Shown: in pieces, positions 1-14,261 of the stretch
Position numbering within the stretch: position 1 is the stretch's first letter
Layout: every line of letters starts with the position of its first letter
NCBI GenBank assembly: GCA_023974075.1
Contig: JAMFTG010000287.1
Location: 23,501-87,500 of the forward strand
Length of the DNA: 64,000 nt
Direction: 5' to 3'
Source of the DNA: Chaenocephalus aceratus
Taxonomy: Eukaryota > Chordata > Actinopteri > Perciformes > Channichthyidae
Notes under the pieces: generated by a model
What the model was told of the DNA's origin: nothing
The model's input: the letters and a program-made list of their open reading frames with translations, nothing else
Database searches by the model: none
Position numbers and translations under genes: made by a program

Positions 1-2271
<2,271 letters not shown>

Positions 2272-2800
2272 ATGTGCTTTAAAGGGCCCATGTCATGGCC
2301 ATTTCTACTGATCATAATTATATTGTTGAGGTATACTAAAATAGATTTATACTGTGCAATGTTCCAAACTCACATTGGTTTCTCATACAGCATCTCTGTA
2401 AAGTATGTGTATTCACTCTCTGTCCTAAACGGCTTGTTGGAGCTCGCCCCACCCCCTGTGAGCCCAGTGTGATCTGATTGGTCACGAGACATGCAGATGC
2501 TCGTGAGGAGCTGCTGTGAGGAGCAGACAGGGCTTCCGTGTCGGCGAAACAAATACAGCAAGTACAAGCGAAACTCATCCTGAGCACACAAACACTCACA
2601 GCCGAAGTAAAAACAATAAGTGTGGCTTGATATTGAGTAAGGTTTATAACGCTGTGAGCATGGGTCTGCGGAGAGCATTTCTCCGCGATCCCAACTTAGC
2701 AGTCCGAAAAACGTTTACCCATTTAAACAGTCGTGGTAGATACCTTGTTTATTTTAAGCATCATAAATACACAAACAACAATGAATACTTACAGGTTGTG
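2272..2800 (+). repeat. DNA-transposon-like repeat fragment
   Basis: Starts TTTAAAGGGCCCATGTCATG, a terminus resembling the TTTAAAGGGGACC family at 16475 and 59921. No transposase is seen and the far end is not defined. Confidence 0.35.
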
Positions 2801-2959
2801 TACCCGAATCTCCCGAGGGAGGGGGCAGCGACGGAGAAGGCTCTGTCCCCCCAGGTCCGGTGATTGGTGCGGGTGGGGATGGATAGGAGGTTGGCTTCTG
2901 ATGAGCGGAGGCAGCAGGAAGGGGCGTGGTGGTGCAGCAGGTTTGTGAGGTAGGGGGGG

Positions 2960-3142
2960 GCCTGATTGTTGAGGCCTTTGTGAGTAATGAGGAGGACTTT
3001 GAAGTTGATTCTTTGACGGACGGGGAGCCAGTGGAGGTTCTGGAGGACGGGAGTGATGTGGTCTCGGGAGCGGTTGTGGGTGAGGAGGCGGGCAGCAGAG
3101 TTCTGGATATGTTGGAGTTTATTGATTAGGTTGGATGGTATG
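2960..3142 (-). mobile_element. L2-like LINE fragment, 3' part
   Basis: On the minus strand it encodes the RT C-terminal motif HITPVLQNLHWLPVRQRI. It joins 4546-4985 exactly once the hAT element is removed. Confidence 0.75.
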
Positions 3143-3150
3143 CCGTAGAG

Positions 3151-4537
3151 CAGGGGTGCCCAACCTTTTTTGAACCGAGAGCTACTTTTAAAGTTGCCAG
3201 TCTGCCGAGATCTACCAGTCCAAGTAGAGAGGCGTAGCCATTACTGACAGCCTACTACCAGGTAAATACACACTTCTACTTGTATACAACTGACCTTTGT
3301 ACGATTAATACTTCATAAAATACTGCAGATCCTTTATCTTAGTATTTAACTGAAGTTACACAACAGTGTTGTTGATACAGAGTTGGAGTTTATTCACACG
3401 TCACATACTACAGTGGGTAATGTTTTCAAGAACCATTGAACAGTGCTGCCACATATGACGCAGGAAAAAAAGAAAAGACTCTGAACGCTTTCTTTGCCAT
3501 TATATAACAATAGTGTTGCTACAAAAGTATAAATTAGGCTTACTAATAAGACAACTCAGATCTGAAGCTACACAGGAATCTGCTGCCAAAGTGCAATAAA
3601 AAAGACAAAATTAATAGAATCAAACCCTTTTTTGTTGCATTTTAGTAGATTATAAAAATAAATGCCTTTAAAATAGGATGCAAGCAATAGTTTCTTAACC
3701 TGAATTGATAATAGACTATAATCAATTTAAGTTTGCATTCTTATACCATTTTGTACAATAATTATAATGAATAAGTTCAAACAAACTAAAAATCACAGCT
3801 GATTAATAACTAACTTGAGTTTTTATTATATCAAAAACCTGTTGAAATGCTTCTGTTATTTTTACTGTTTTTACTATTTTTACTGTTTACAGCCTCCAGG
3901 AATGCTTCTTTCACAACTTCGTGAACTTGTGTTTCGCAAGAACGTGACTGACCCGATAAGATGCTCTGGAGCAGCCTTGCTCTTGTTGTTGGGCCTGGTG
4001 GAAATGGACTGCTGTGCATTTAGCTGTCCTTTCAGGCCCCTCCCCTTTTGGGAGCGTAGGGCAGAATCAGGAGGGAATTCCGTCTCGTAGCGTTTGTGCA
4101 CTGTTTTGAAATGCCGCTCCTAAATTACCCTTCTTCGATAAAGCTACGCTCACATTGCAGATGAGACAGATGGACTTTGAATTGGAATAGATAACAAAAT
4201 AATCATCCTCCCACTCGGAGTGAAAATTATATATTTTGGGCTCTTTTGCTTCTGCCATAATTGCGGTCTTGTGTGTGTGCGGACTGTCACTCCTGTTGAC
4301 ACGGACAACGTCAGCGAAATATTGCCCACTGCCCACCAGCCACGCCCCGACACCTGGGGTCACGCCGGCCAATCACAAAGCTTTGATGCGTTCAAGTGCA
4401 TTATTCTGGCACAGGAAGATTATGTTATAGGACATTAACGATAAAACAGAATATTGTTGTTCTATTTTTAGACACATCTCGCGATCGACTGGGAATCTCC
4501 CTGCGGTCGATGGCGATCGACTGGTTGGGCACCCCTG
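3151..4537 (-). mobile_element. hAT-like transposon with BED-finger fragment
   Basis: Terminal inverted repeats CAGGGGTGCCCAACC and a perfect 8-bp target duplication CCGTAGAG (3143-3150 and 4538-4545). On the minus strand (about 4256-4090) a fragment reads KIYNFHSEWEDDYFV, then SICLICNVSVALSKKGNL, the start of a BED-type zinc finger typical of hAT transposases related to ZBED5 and GTF2IRD2. The rest of the transposase is missing, so the 1.39-kb copy is non-autonomous. Confidence 0.9.
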
Positions 4538-4545
4538 CCGTAGAG

Positions 4546-4985
4546 GATGCTATTGCAGTAGTCGAGTCGTGAAGTGATGAATGCATGAATCAGGGTTTCA
4601 GCAGCAGAGGAGGAGAGTGATGGGCGGAGACGGGCAATGTTTTTGAGGTGGTAAAAGGCGGTCCTGGTGATGTGATGTATGTGGTGGTTGAATTTGAGCT
4701 GACTGTCGAAGATGACTCCGAGGTTGCGGATGTGAGGGGGGAGATAGAGTGTGGCTGTCAATGGTGAAGTTGAACTTCTGGATGTCTTTGATACGGGATG
4801 GGGGGGCCGATAATGATGATGTCTGATTTGGCACTGTTCAGTTGGAGATAGTTTGTTTGCATCCATGATTTTATTTCTGAGAGACAGTTGGTGAGAGTGG
4901 AGTGTGTTGTGGGGGTGATGGTTTTTGTTGAGATATAAAGTTGGATGCCATTGGCGTAGCAGTGAAATTGAAGGTTGTGGCGACA
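4546..4985 (-). mobile_element. L2-like LINE fragment, 5' part
   Basis: Encodes LGVIFDSQLKFNHHI, then HAFITSRLDYCNSILYG, a standard L2/CR1-clade reverse transcriptase segment. The downstream half lies beyond the hAT insertion at 2960-3142. Confidence 0.8.
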
Positions 4986-7348
4986 AATTATTTTTTTTGC
5001 ATTGTGTGAAAAGAAATGTAAGATGTTGTTTAATTGCTTATATATTTAAGTTCCACGTCACGTTTTCAGTTTTGGCGGCAGTTCTTCATGTTTGTCCAGA
5101 AGTCTTCTCATCAGGGCTCCATAAATAGAGAACTACGGCAGATATGTAATATTTAATGCAGCCGAACCGTGTATTGCAATGCCGTTATGTGATGACTTTC
5201 AAAGAGAAAAGCAAGCACACTCGGAATAAAGTATTATTTTATATCTGGGAAGGCATTTGCCTTCATCAGATGGAAAGTGTTTTGACCAACAACTTAAGTA
5301 TTTCTTATAGCTATGCAGGGCATGCAAGCGAGCAAACACAAACAAGTGGAATGAAGAATAACATTTAAATTGTACAATATAATATTGTGGTGGTTCATCT
5401 TATAATCCAGTCAAGAGAATGCACCAGACAGCATCTAAGATAACAAATAAAAAATGTCTAGGGGGACGGAGGCCCCCCAAACCCTTCGTGCCATTTCGTC
5501 CGCGTGCATTTTTCAGGGCAATCTCTATTGGGCTCAGGGCCATCTGTAAATTAGCTTAGATGGCCCACAGGGCCATCTCCCAAAATCCTTAATGTCATGC
5601 ACTTGGACTGTAGACCACTTGGAGTAAAATCCATGTGAAAATTGCTTCTCACTGTTCTCAGGTCAAATATGTATATTTGATTAAAAATGCGATTAATTTC
5701 GATTAATTAATTACAAAGCCTCTAATTAATTAGATTAATTTTTTTAATCGAGTCCCGGCTCTACTTATTTTTATAACAAGCGTGAAATAAACTTTCATAT
5801 TTCCTGTAATTATAATCAATCTGAAGCTCCTGCTTTAAGGAATGAGCTGCTGACAGAATAAAGTAAACCCTCTGGAGAGCTGAGAGCTGTTTGTTTCTTA
5901 ACCTGTTAAGCCCGAGAGGACCCTAATCCGGCTCTGGCGGGTAGTTTTTTCACGAAACTGTGTCTCAGGGCTTCTTAATATTTAAAAACCTATTAATGTG
6001 TCATACTCACTGAACGGTTAGAAACTCAGCTAACTGAAGATATGAACCATTTTTACCGAAACAAAGCACAAGTCTCACAAGAAGCGTCTAAATTAGCCCT
6101 GAGCGAAAAAATGTACTTACAGATGTAGCGCTTCGTTTCAGACGCCTACCCGTGCGGTCCGTGATCGGCACGGGGTGGGCCCCTGCTGAAAAGGAAAACC
6201 CCCCCGCAGGACTTGAAACGCCCCCTTGATAAATACATTTAATTATAATGAAACCAGCTGCAATGGATCATGGATCCACCAGGGGGAGCCGTGAAAAGCT
6301 GCCACACTGGAACTCATGTGGAATAAACAGCTGATCTACAGGTATCTGATATAGCGGATATTTGTTAAGATCCATATGTCACGGATAGGATCATATTCTG
6401 TGCTAAATAAGAGACATGTAATCATTTACTAAACATCACCATGTTTTTATTTAACAAAATAATGTTTAATTCACGTTGGCGTAAGTACAAAACCATCGCT
6501 ATGTTTTTAGATCAGGAAATGCATCCGGCTCAAACAAACGATTTTCAATCATCATCCTCACGATCATTTAATGTATCATATGTTCGCGAGTTGAAATGAA
6601 TGCACTAAATTTAATCCACGTGAGTTTACAAAAACAAAAATAATTGCTTTGTTTTTATATCACATCCGACCGGAGGAAAATGCAGCGGCTCTCACTACCG
6701 ATCATCCTAATCCCACGGGCAAACAATAATATGTACAGTGTTAATAGTTTACTGTATTATTAGTGTCTAATATTACTGGGGATTTCGGAATGGTACTGGA
6801 TTTTGATTTATTGTATCGGCTTCATATCGCAATATATTCCCGAAGTCTGAAATGCAAAAATGTCCCACATTAGGGCAATTCACCCTACATTTAATCATTC
6901 AAACAAAATCATATTTCGTTTCTTTTTAACGAAATAAATGTGGTTTAATCCACATAATTTACTGTGTTAATTGTTTACTGTAGTATTGTGCACATTACTT
7001 TTCGCTGCTTGTTGCACCTGGTTAGAAGCTAAACTGCATTTCGTTGTCTCAGTACCTGCAATAATATGTGCAATAACAATAAAGTTGAATCTAATCTTGA
7101 GCAGGAACAAATGTATTTAGGCTACTTAGTACATATCTGACATACACGATTAAACACATTTGTGCATTTTTTAAACCGAGTCATGCCGAGTCCGGAGGTG
7201 GCGGCACATTAAAGTGTGCACCTGATTGTTTAACTTGAAGGTGCCTGATGACATTTCGTTTATTTTTAACGGAATAAATGTGGTTTAATCCACATAATTT
7301 AGGCCTACTGTGTTAATTGTTTACTGTAGTATTGTTTAACTTGAAGGT
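4986..7348. other. intergenic, old repeats, no gene seen
   Basis: AT-rich. The segment at about 6900-6990 is repeated at 7250-7335 (shared core GTGGTTTAATCCACATAATT). At 7005-7100 is a sequence like a LINE 3' end (CTGCATTTCGTTGTCTC, then AATAAAGTTGAATCTAATC). Confidence 0.5.
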
Positions 7349-7356
7349 GCCTGATG

Positions 7357-7948
7357 CAGAGTCCTGCACGGGTCTGATTTTCAAGACCCGCTCCCGCCCC
7401 GCGACGTGCAATACCAAACCCGCCCCGCTGCCCGCACATATTGCCAATTAGTTCCGCAACCCGACCCGTCGGCACAAGATCCGCAACCCGACCCGAACCC
7501 GCATAGCCTAGCCTATATATGAGTAGTGAAAACGTGCAATTATTAACACATGCAGTTGCATATTTGTCTCAAAAAGTGTGGGATGTTGGTTATTTTCTCC
7601 ATCTAGGAACCAAAAGCCTCCCAGACGTTGGATTTTGCTCTTGGGGAAGTGTTATTGAAAATGCTGTATTCTCCACTAGCTTTCACCTCAGCCATTTCAA
7701 ATGTGGCGCGTACAGTAGCAGATCGATGCGCTGCAGAGGTTATGATTATGCGCGGTCCCGCGGGGGAGAAGTCTGAGGATTTAAACATTAAACTAAATTA
7801 TTATTATTTTAATATATTTATTATGCAATACCCGCGACCCGACCCACATCATTTTTGTTTTACCCAGAACCGAACCCGGAAAAAAAGCGTTTGAAAAAAT
7901 ACCACCCGCGAATCACCTTTTTTGCGGGTCACCCGATGCAGGACTCTG
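7357..7948. mobile_element. short non-autonomous hAT-like element
   Basis: 592 bp with inverted ends CAGAGTCCTGCA and a perfect 8-bp target duplication GCCTGATG (7349-7356 and 7949-7956). GC-rich CCCGACCCG motifs lie at both ends, around an AT-rich middle. No transposase ORF. Confidence 0.88.
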
Positions 7949-7956
7949 GCCTGATG

Positions 7957-8358
7957 TGAACATTTCCAGAAGAACTCTAGCTTGAATGGCCTTTGTATGT
8001 ATACAGTAGGCCTACAATACAGCCCAACCATGTACACCTTCCTTTTTTCCCATCCAAAGTTTGAATTGGATAAAGGTAATGGTTATCGATGGTGCTTTTA
8101 TAGCCTATTGTATACTAACTGTGTGATTTATATTGCTTTTCAAATGCATATATGGCCACCCATTTACACGACTCTTCCCGTCAAGAATATGAATAGAACT
8201 GAGGTAGATCACTTTACATTTCTGCAAATTAATTTTTAATCACACACGTCTCCCCGTCCCGAAAATGATAAATAAAATAAAAAGAGGAAAAAAATGTCAA
8301 GTTCAGTTTTCAACGTTTTATTTAAAATAAGTGACATAACAGACACCATACTGTAGGT
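7957..8358. other. AT-rich spacer before candidate terminal exon
   Basis: No gene seen. Contains the minus-strand AATAAA at 8318-8323. Confidence 0.4.
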
Positions 8359-8511
8359 CTATCTGCTGCGGAAACCAGGATGAGCTATTTCGGGATCTGT
8401 TTTTCGGGGGCTCCTCAGTCTCTCATTTACCCGGCTCCTGATCTTATGCCACTGGTCAATGTTCAGATTTGGGAACCAATTGGAAACATAGGACTCAATA
8501 TTTTTCAACCT
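8359..8511 (-). CDS. candidate 3' terminal exon of an unidentified gene
   Basis: A strong pyrimidine tract and CAAG acceptor (ending 8512) precede 50 codons and a TAG at 8361-8359. An AATAAA signal follows about 36 nt later (8318-8323). The peptide includes RLKNIESYVSNWFPNLNID, then HKIRSRVNERLRSPRKTD. I do not recognise the family. Acceptor, open frame, stop and poly(A) signal in the right order make a real last exon plausible, but upstream exons were not identified and a transposon origin is possible. Confidence 0.35.
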   Translation of the reverse strand, partial: RLKNIESYVSNWFPNLNIDQWHKIRSRVNERLRSPRKTDPEIAHPGFRSR

Positions 8512-9199
8512 CTTGAGGGGAAAAAGGGAAGGTGTAAATGGTTGAATGATGAATAAACAGTGAGGAGGGGTACCGTATGAATACATTGATATACACAGCA
8601 ACCCAGCCTGTGAGCAGTATGAACACCAATGAGCGCTCAGCTGGAGATACCAGCGAGTCGAGAGAGATAATGATATCTGCATTTTCTCTTTTGGTTTGAT
8701 TAGGACACATCCTGGGGATTGTGTTTACAAACATTGACCAGACCGTTCACCAGCCCCCACCCCCCATGTTGTCTATGCTGTCCTGTGTTGCGAACTCTTT
8801 GTTTATAACGAATTGCCATCGGAATGTGTGGAGGAAGGGTTACATTCCACAGCTCTCCCCCTCCCCCACTCTGTAGGTTTTTGTTTGCATATTTCTATGC
8901 CGTAATTCATACTGGTCCTCTCACGCACATACATTCTCCTTGCAGTATACATACATAGGCTATATGAGTCCGTGTATCTACGGACCATTTGTTTTTCTTT
9001 ATTAAAAAAGTAAACGGAAGAGCGTCTGAGAGGCGTGTTTGCCCTTTTGCTTTTTACCTTACTAAATGGTCTAATGGTCAGTGGAGCGAGGGGGGAGGCC
9101 CGCGAAACTCGCGGAAGTGATTTCAAAACAAAAAGCACTCGTTTGCTTGGAACAAAGAAAACGGCCAAGACACACATTGAGTCCAGAAAATGAATGTTA
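8512..9199. other. no gene seen
   Basis: Mixed-composition sequence. If the candidate exon at 8511 is real this is its upstream intron. Confidence 0.35.
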
Positions 9200-9269
9200 T
9201 TAAGGGCTGTAAATATAATAAGCCTGTGTCTAAAATTGACAACAGGCTTATTATATTTACAGCCCTTAA
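9200..9269. repeat. perfect 28-bp inverted repeat (hairpin)
   Basis: Arms 9200-9227 and 9242-9269 are perfect complements, with a 14-nt spacer whose GTC/GAC edges could extend the stem with a bulge. Confidence 0.9.
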
Positions 9270-9359
9270 GATACACTTTTGTGTTTAACAGCTGACCACC
9301 ATGACATACTTTGTTTTAGTAGATTTTGCATGAGAGCAAAATGTATAAATATGAGCATT

Positions 9360-9600
9360 AAATTATATGAATATGAGAACAAAATGCATGACTGTGTGAG
9401 TGACAATATATGAATGTGTGCATTGAAATATGATAATATGAGAGCAAAATGTATGAATGTGTGAGTGTAAATATATACGTGTGTGAGAGTGAAAATGTAA
9501 GTAAAAGGAGAATATATGTGTGTAAGAGTGAAAATGTATGTATGTAAAAGGAGAATATATGTGTGTAAGAGTGAAAATATGCTGCATTTTGAATATCCGA
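9360..9600. repeat. degenerate GTGTGAGAGTGAAAAT tandem repeat
   Basis: Imperfect units around GTGTGTAAGAGTGAAAAT recur several times. The long minus-strand frames here (Ser-His-Thr rich) are products of the repeat. Confidence 0.7.
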
Positions 9601-10204
9601 TAGTCCACCATTTCCACCGGAAATATCAAACATTTAATAAAAGTGAAAAACAATGAACAAGACTTAACGTATTCATCATAATTAATTATATTTATTTCGT
9701 ATTGATGTAGGATTTTTGACTTTGTTTAGAGCAGTGATCTTCTACTATATGAAAATGTTGGACCCAAAATCACAAAAAAAACGTAAAAACAGATTTTGAA
9801 AATGATTATTTTTCATATAGGTAACACAAACATACACAACGAAACCATTTAAAAGCTGGAAATATATACATGGGGTGTCACTATGACAATGTGAAAGTTT
9901 GATTGAGGTAGCATGGGATTTCATTCTGATAAGGCAAAAGTGTTATTATAAATATAATACAAATATATATATATACACATTATGTACAAAAATCAGTTTT
10001 TTCTGTCTTTATCTGTGCCACGCTTCAAAGCGGTTTCTGTCAACTACGACACCGAGGGCAATATCACAGATTCCTCCTCCTCCTCCATGTCAAAAAACAA
10101 GCTTAAAGCTTGACACACGTTCAGAGTTCTCTTCATCATAGTTGAATCTTCAAAACTCTAAATCTATCTAACTATATCTAAATTCTCAATGTTTGTCTGT
10201 CACT

Positions 10205-10350
10205 TTACTTCAATCGCAGTCTCCCGCCACCTCTCTTCGTCTCCCGCCGCCTGTCTTCGTATATCTTCGTCTCTCTCCATTTCCCGCCGTCTTTCTTTGG
10301 TTCCCGCCGTCCCTCTTCGTCTCTTTTCGTCTCATTTCGTATCACTCCGT
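10205..10350. repeat. pyrimidine-rich degenerate minisatellite
   Basis: About 20-bp imperfect units based on TCCCGCCGTCTTTCTTCGT. Confidence 0.65.
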
Positions 10351-10383
10351 TTACCTAATTACCTCACCCCCTCCCTGGTAAAT

Positions 10384-10818
10384 ACATCCTGTTGAGCAGA
10401 ATCTACAGTTTCCAGTATTTTCCGTTTCGTAAAATGATAAAATACAGCGAAGATATTAAGATATGTGCTTCCATTATTCATACTTCTGAAATATATCTGT
10501 ATTAACTTTATATCATTGTATGTCCGTGTTTATTGGGTCTTTTTGCATGAAACAAAGACTGGCATATAATTTCAAGCCAGTACTTTTGACAGAAATACAC
10601 ATATACATCCTGTTGAGCAGGATCTACAGTTTCCAGTATTTTCCGTTTCGTAAAATGATCAAATACGGCGAATATATTCAAATATGTGCTTCCATTTTTC
10701 ATACTTTTGAAATGTATTAACTTTATATCATCGTATCTCCGTGTTTACTGGGTCTTTTTGCATTAAACAAAGACTGGGATATAGTTTCAAGCCAGTACTT
10801 TCGACAGAAACACACGGC
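10384..10818. repeat. tandem duplication, unit about 231 bp
   Basis: Two diverged copies start at ACATCCTGTTGAGCAG (10384 and 10615) and run to GACAGAAA. They differ by scattered substitutions and small indels. Confidence 0.85.
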
Positions 10819-11562
10819 AATGTTGTACGGACTGTTGTTTTTATGCGCCACCGGCTTGAACAGGTCATGTAAATCCTGTAATTGAACTAATGGGGAAATT
10901 GGGCAATGCCCTCTAGCAATTTGGCAACACCCCCAGCCACTGGCATCTGCTGGGCTTTTGACTGGGACACACCCATTTGAGTCTGATTTGGAGTGCTACA
11001 TCTGTAGCACAGAACTCAAGGTAAAAATACCCTTATTATCGTAACTGCACAAACAAGATATCCGATTAAAGCTGAGATTCCACAGATTATATAGGTATTG
11101 GTATCATCACAGAGCAATCAGAATTCGCGAAAAGAAAACACAGACATCACAACACGAGATTGTCTCACCTTAGCTGTTGGTTTCTGATCAAAAGTCGTGT
11201 TCAATGGCATTAAAATGATAAAAAAGCGAAGGATTCACTCTGAGAAAATAAGATCAAATCGACTCCCTAATTAGTCATTCCAAAAACTTTGATTCGCCAC
11301 TTTTTTGCATTCAATTTTTAAAGCAACTTCAGTCCTAATCAAAAATACCAAATATGTAATCATTGTCAGGATTTTAACCCTTTAAATGCCATTTTGAAAA
11401 CATCAAATCACTGTTTTCCATATAATACATATCTGGGGAGTGGCTTCTTTTTTTATCACAGTCTTGGATATGTCACAGATAGTGAGAGTAGAGAGTGATA
11501 CGGAGGATGACGGTTATAAAGACACGTGTTTCTGAGACACTTTAAAGAGGCGTTAGACGTAC
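10819..11562. other. no gene seen
   Basis: AT-rich sequence between the tandem duplication and the esd exon. The expected last esd exon was looked for and not found. Confidence 0.4.
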
Positions 11563-11730
11563 CGGCTGCAGTCTGAAGACGACGGGGATCTTCTTCTCGG
11601 AGCAGACGGCGACCAGGTTGTCCGGCAGCAGCTGATTGGCCGACAGGAACTGATCGTCCCGCCCCTGATCAATCAGGACGTCCAATGGAGGGCCGGGGTA
11701 CGAAGCAGCCAATACTGTGGCATCGTACTC
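11563..11730 (-). CDS. esd: esterase D / S-formylglutathione hydrolase, internal exon
   Basis: Reads [38 protein letters not shown], then [14 protein letters not shown]. This is the penultimate coding segment of esterase D, which hydrolyses S-formylglutathione to formate and glutathione in the cytosol. The segment carries the catalytic-acid region (DQGRDDQF). The exon is open for 56 codons between the acceptor TTTTCCAG and the donor GTACGT. The last exon (the YDHSY region with the catalytic His) was not found down to position 1. A (CA)n tract begins 7 bp upstream of the acceptor AG. Either the last exon lies outside the window or this is a gene fragment. Confidence 0.88.
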
Positions 11731-11733
11731 CTG

Positions 11734-11737
<4 letters not shown>

Positions 11738-11778
<41 letters not shown>
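11738..11778. repeat. (CA)n beside the esd acceptor
   Basis: About 20 CA units, 7 bp from the esd acceptor AG on the minus strand. Confidence 0.95.
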
Positions 11779-11781
<3 letters not shown>

Positions 11782-12867
11782 ACACACAAACGTCAACATT
11801 TATTGAAATACTAAAATAGTTGACGGTTATTTACTGTATCGTTCAGTAGATTCAGTTTGCATTAAAAAGACAAATCATCGTAACAAACGAGTCAATATAC
11901 AAACGTCATAAAGCTCTGGAGGCTCCAATAAATACTTAAATAGCTAGAATAGATATTAAAGAAACAGAAAAATAGGTGCTTTTTCTACACTATAAACCTC
12001 CAGCTTGCTTTTAAATGCTCTTTAAAAAAGATTACTAAATGAGATCATGATAATTATTTCTAAAATGAACATAAACTATGCGTATCTAACCAAAAAAATC
12101 TGCTTTAATCCATCTTTGTTTTCATATATTTTGCACATTCTTTAGACAAGCTAAACACCTGAAGTACTTCTACACATCATCTAAAGTACGAGTCTAAACA
12201 AGTTAAATATCTGCAGAAATACGTGACTTCACAGACTCTTCTGCAGGATACATTAACAGCTACTAGCATAACACACTTGAATCTGTGGTGGAGCTAATGC
12301 ATTGTGGGTAATGTAATTACCCAATAAGATCAGTATCATTATTTCCAAACTTCACATAAAATATTTTCATTTAACCAAAATTTCTGCTTTAACCCATCTT
12401 TGTTTTCATATGTGACCTGCTCTATCGAAATCAGTCGCATTCACCCGAAGACACATTTTGAGTTGTATACACTGTTGGAAAGAGGAGATTCCAAGCTTTC
12501 TAATGATATCAGGATTGTTTTTGTACTCCAAATATTAAGCAAAATATGTCACATTATATAATGACTGTCACCGAGTCATCATTTTGAGATAAAGGCCTTC
12601 GAAGTTTTCTCTTCTCTGGAATCCATCGATCTGATTGATTATTAGTGGAGCACATGATCAAAGTAGTACGGAGGGAAGATATATTCGTTTGGATTACTGG
12701 GGGAAGCTCGCGAGTGTGTGTGTGTGTGTGTATACGTGTGTGTGTGTGTGTATTTGTGTATTTTTGCGTTTGTGTGTATTGTTTGTTTCCCGGGGAAAAC
12801 ACTCACGAGAAACACCGGCTGTTGTTATGCCTGCTGTGACGTCAAGTTACTCCGTTCTCCGCTTGTA

Positions 12868-13197
12868 ATTATGCCGAAGCTTCAAAGTTGTATTTATCAT
12901 CTGACTTTGCCGAAACAAGTTTAATATTCTGAAAGCCAAGACTTTGTTTATTTGAAATCAGATGAAAACAAACTGTAACGGACCCTGCCGTGTTATCTAT
13001 GATTACTATACGCTTACATTCATAATGTCAGCTGGAGGGAGGGGGGGCGGCGCTGCGGAAGAGCAGATTGCGAGTGAGAGGTGCCTGTCTTCGTCCCTTT
13101 ACAAGCTTCAAACATGTATCTATCGTGTGATTTTGGAAATAAAAGTTTCATATTCTGAAAGCCAAGACTTTGTTTATTTAAAATCAAACAAAACACC
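12868..13197. repeat. duplicated segment in esd intron
   Basis: 12868-12972 and 13097-13197 share ATATTCTGAAAGCCAAGACT and flanking sequence; probably ends of a repeat family. Confidence 0.7.
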
Positions 13198-13394
13198 CGA
13201 ACCCCCGAAAAACTAGTTTCTTACGCAAATCCACGTTTATTTTGAAATGGAGCCGTTGCGACTTCCGACTGATTTCGATAGAGCGGGTCACATACATGTT
13301 GTACGTTCTTGTATTTTATACAACCACAACAAAAATATATATGTTTTTAGTGTGATGATGAGATCTGATGACACTCAGGTGTGTTTCCTCTCAC

Positions 13395-13493
13395 CTGCCA
13401 GGGGTCTCTGTCCGACCCCAGGTATCCAGAGAAAGCCTTCTGACCCCTGGGACTCTGAGCCGGGTTACAGATCGGAGCAAACGCTGACACAGT
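13395..13493 (-). CDS. esd: esterase D, preceding internal exon
   Basis: Reads [18 protein letters not shown], then [15 protein letters not shown], the segment after the nucleophile region of esterase D. The acceptor is TTTCCTCAG, the donor GTGAGA, the length 33 codons in phase 0, joining exactly to the exon at 11730. No exon with the catalytic serine motif (GHSMGGHGAL) or the N terminus was seen between here and rftn2. The open frames and good splice sites argue for function; the missing partners argue for a fragment. Confidence 0.87.
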
Positions 13494-13845
13494 CTGAGGA
13501 AACACGGGAGAATCAGAAATAAGGACCAGAATATGTGAACACACACACACACACTGGATTCAAGATTCAAAGGTGTTATCATCATATGCTCAGCAGCTAC
13601 AGTGTAGAAATGGCAATGAAATTCTTCTGACCTGAGCTCCTCCAACAATGCAACATATATCATAAAATACAAATAGTGCAAGAAGTCTACATATATGTAA
13701 ATAGAATATGATATGTAGAAGATTAGCATTGCACTCAGGGTCAAATACCAACAGACACACAGAGGTAAAGACAGAGTAACATGTGCATGCAGGTAGGGAA
13801 GGAAACAGCTGTTTATATGTGTGATGTGTGTGTGATAAACAACAC

Positions 13846-13975
13846 TTACAGGTCTCCTATTGTACTGTTTTTAGGCAGATATTACAGGTCTCAGATATAT
13901 AAAAACATGTCTATGAAGTATTTTGCTCAAAATACCAAACAGATCATTCTAGCCTCAAACCCTCTATTTCAGCGC
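13846..13975 (+). repeat. fragment of the 59921-62522 transposon family
   Basis: Shares GGTCTCAGATATATAAAAAC and CTCAAAATACCAAACAGATC with the outer element near 59961 and 61890, but lacks the hAT insertion. Confidence 0.75.
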
Positions 13976-14261
13976 TGATATTTGTTGCCATCCGCACGAT
14001 ATTAGTCCTGGTGCAACAGTTCACCACCAGAGAGTTTCACAGGCAGTTAGGGAAAAGGTTCTATAAAAATCAAACAATTTGAAATGTTGTTGATCACTGC
14101 TAAAACAAAGCTATTTTCCATCGTTCCTGTGACCTAGTGTCCAAAAGTATAGTTTAAATATAATGCCTATAAAACCCTGCCTGCCGTCATTGTTGTTTTA
14201 TTTAACACTTTTGTTAAACACTAGATCCCATGTCTTTCAAAATATACTTCATTGCCCACCA

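Noticed and set aside
9358..9653. Ser-His-Thr-Tyr rich frames
   Set aside because: Products of a degenerate GTGTGAGAGTGAAAAT tandem repeat.
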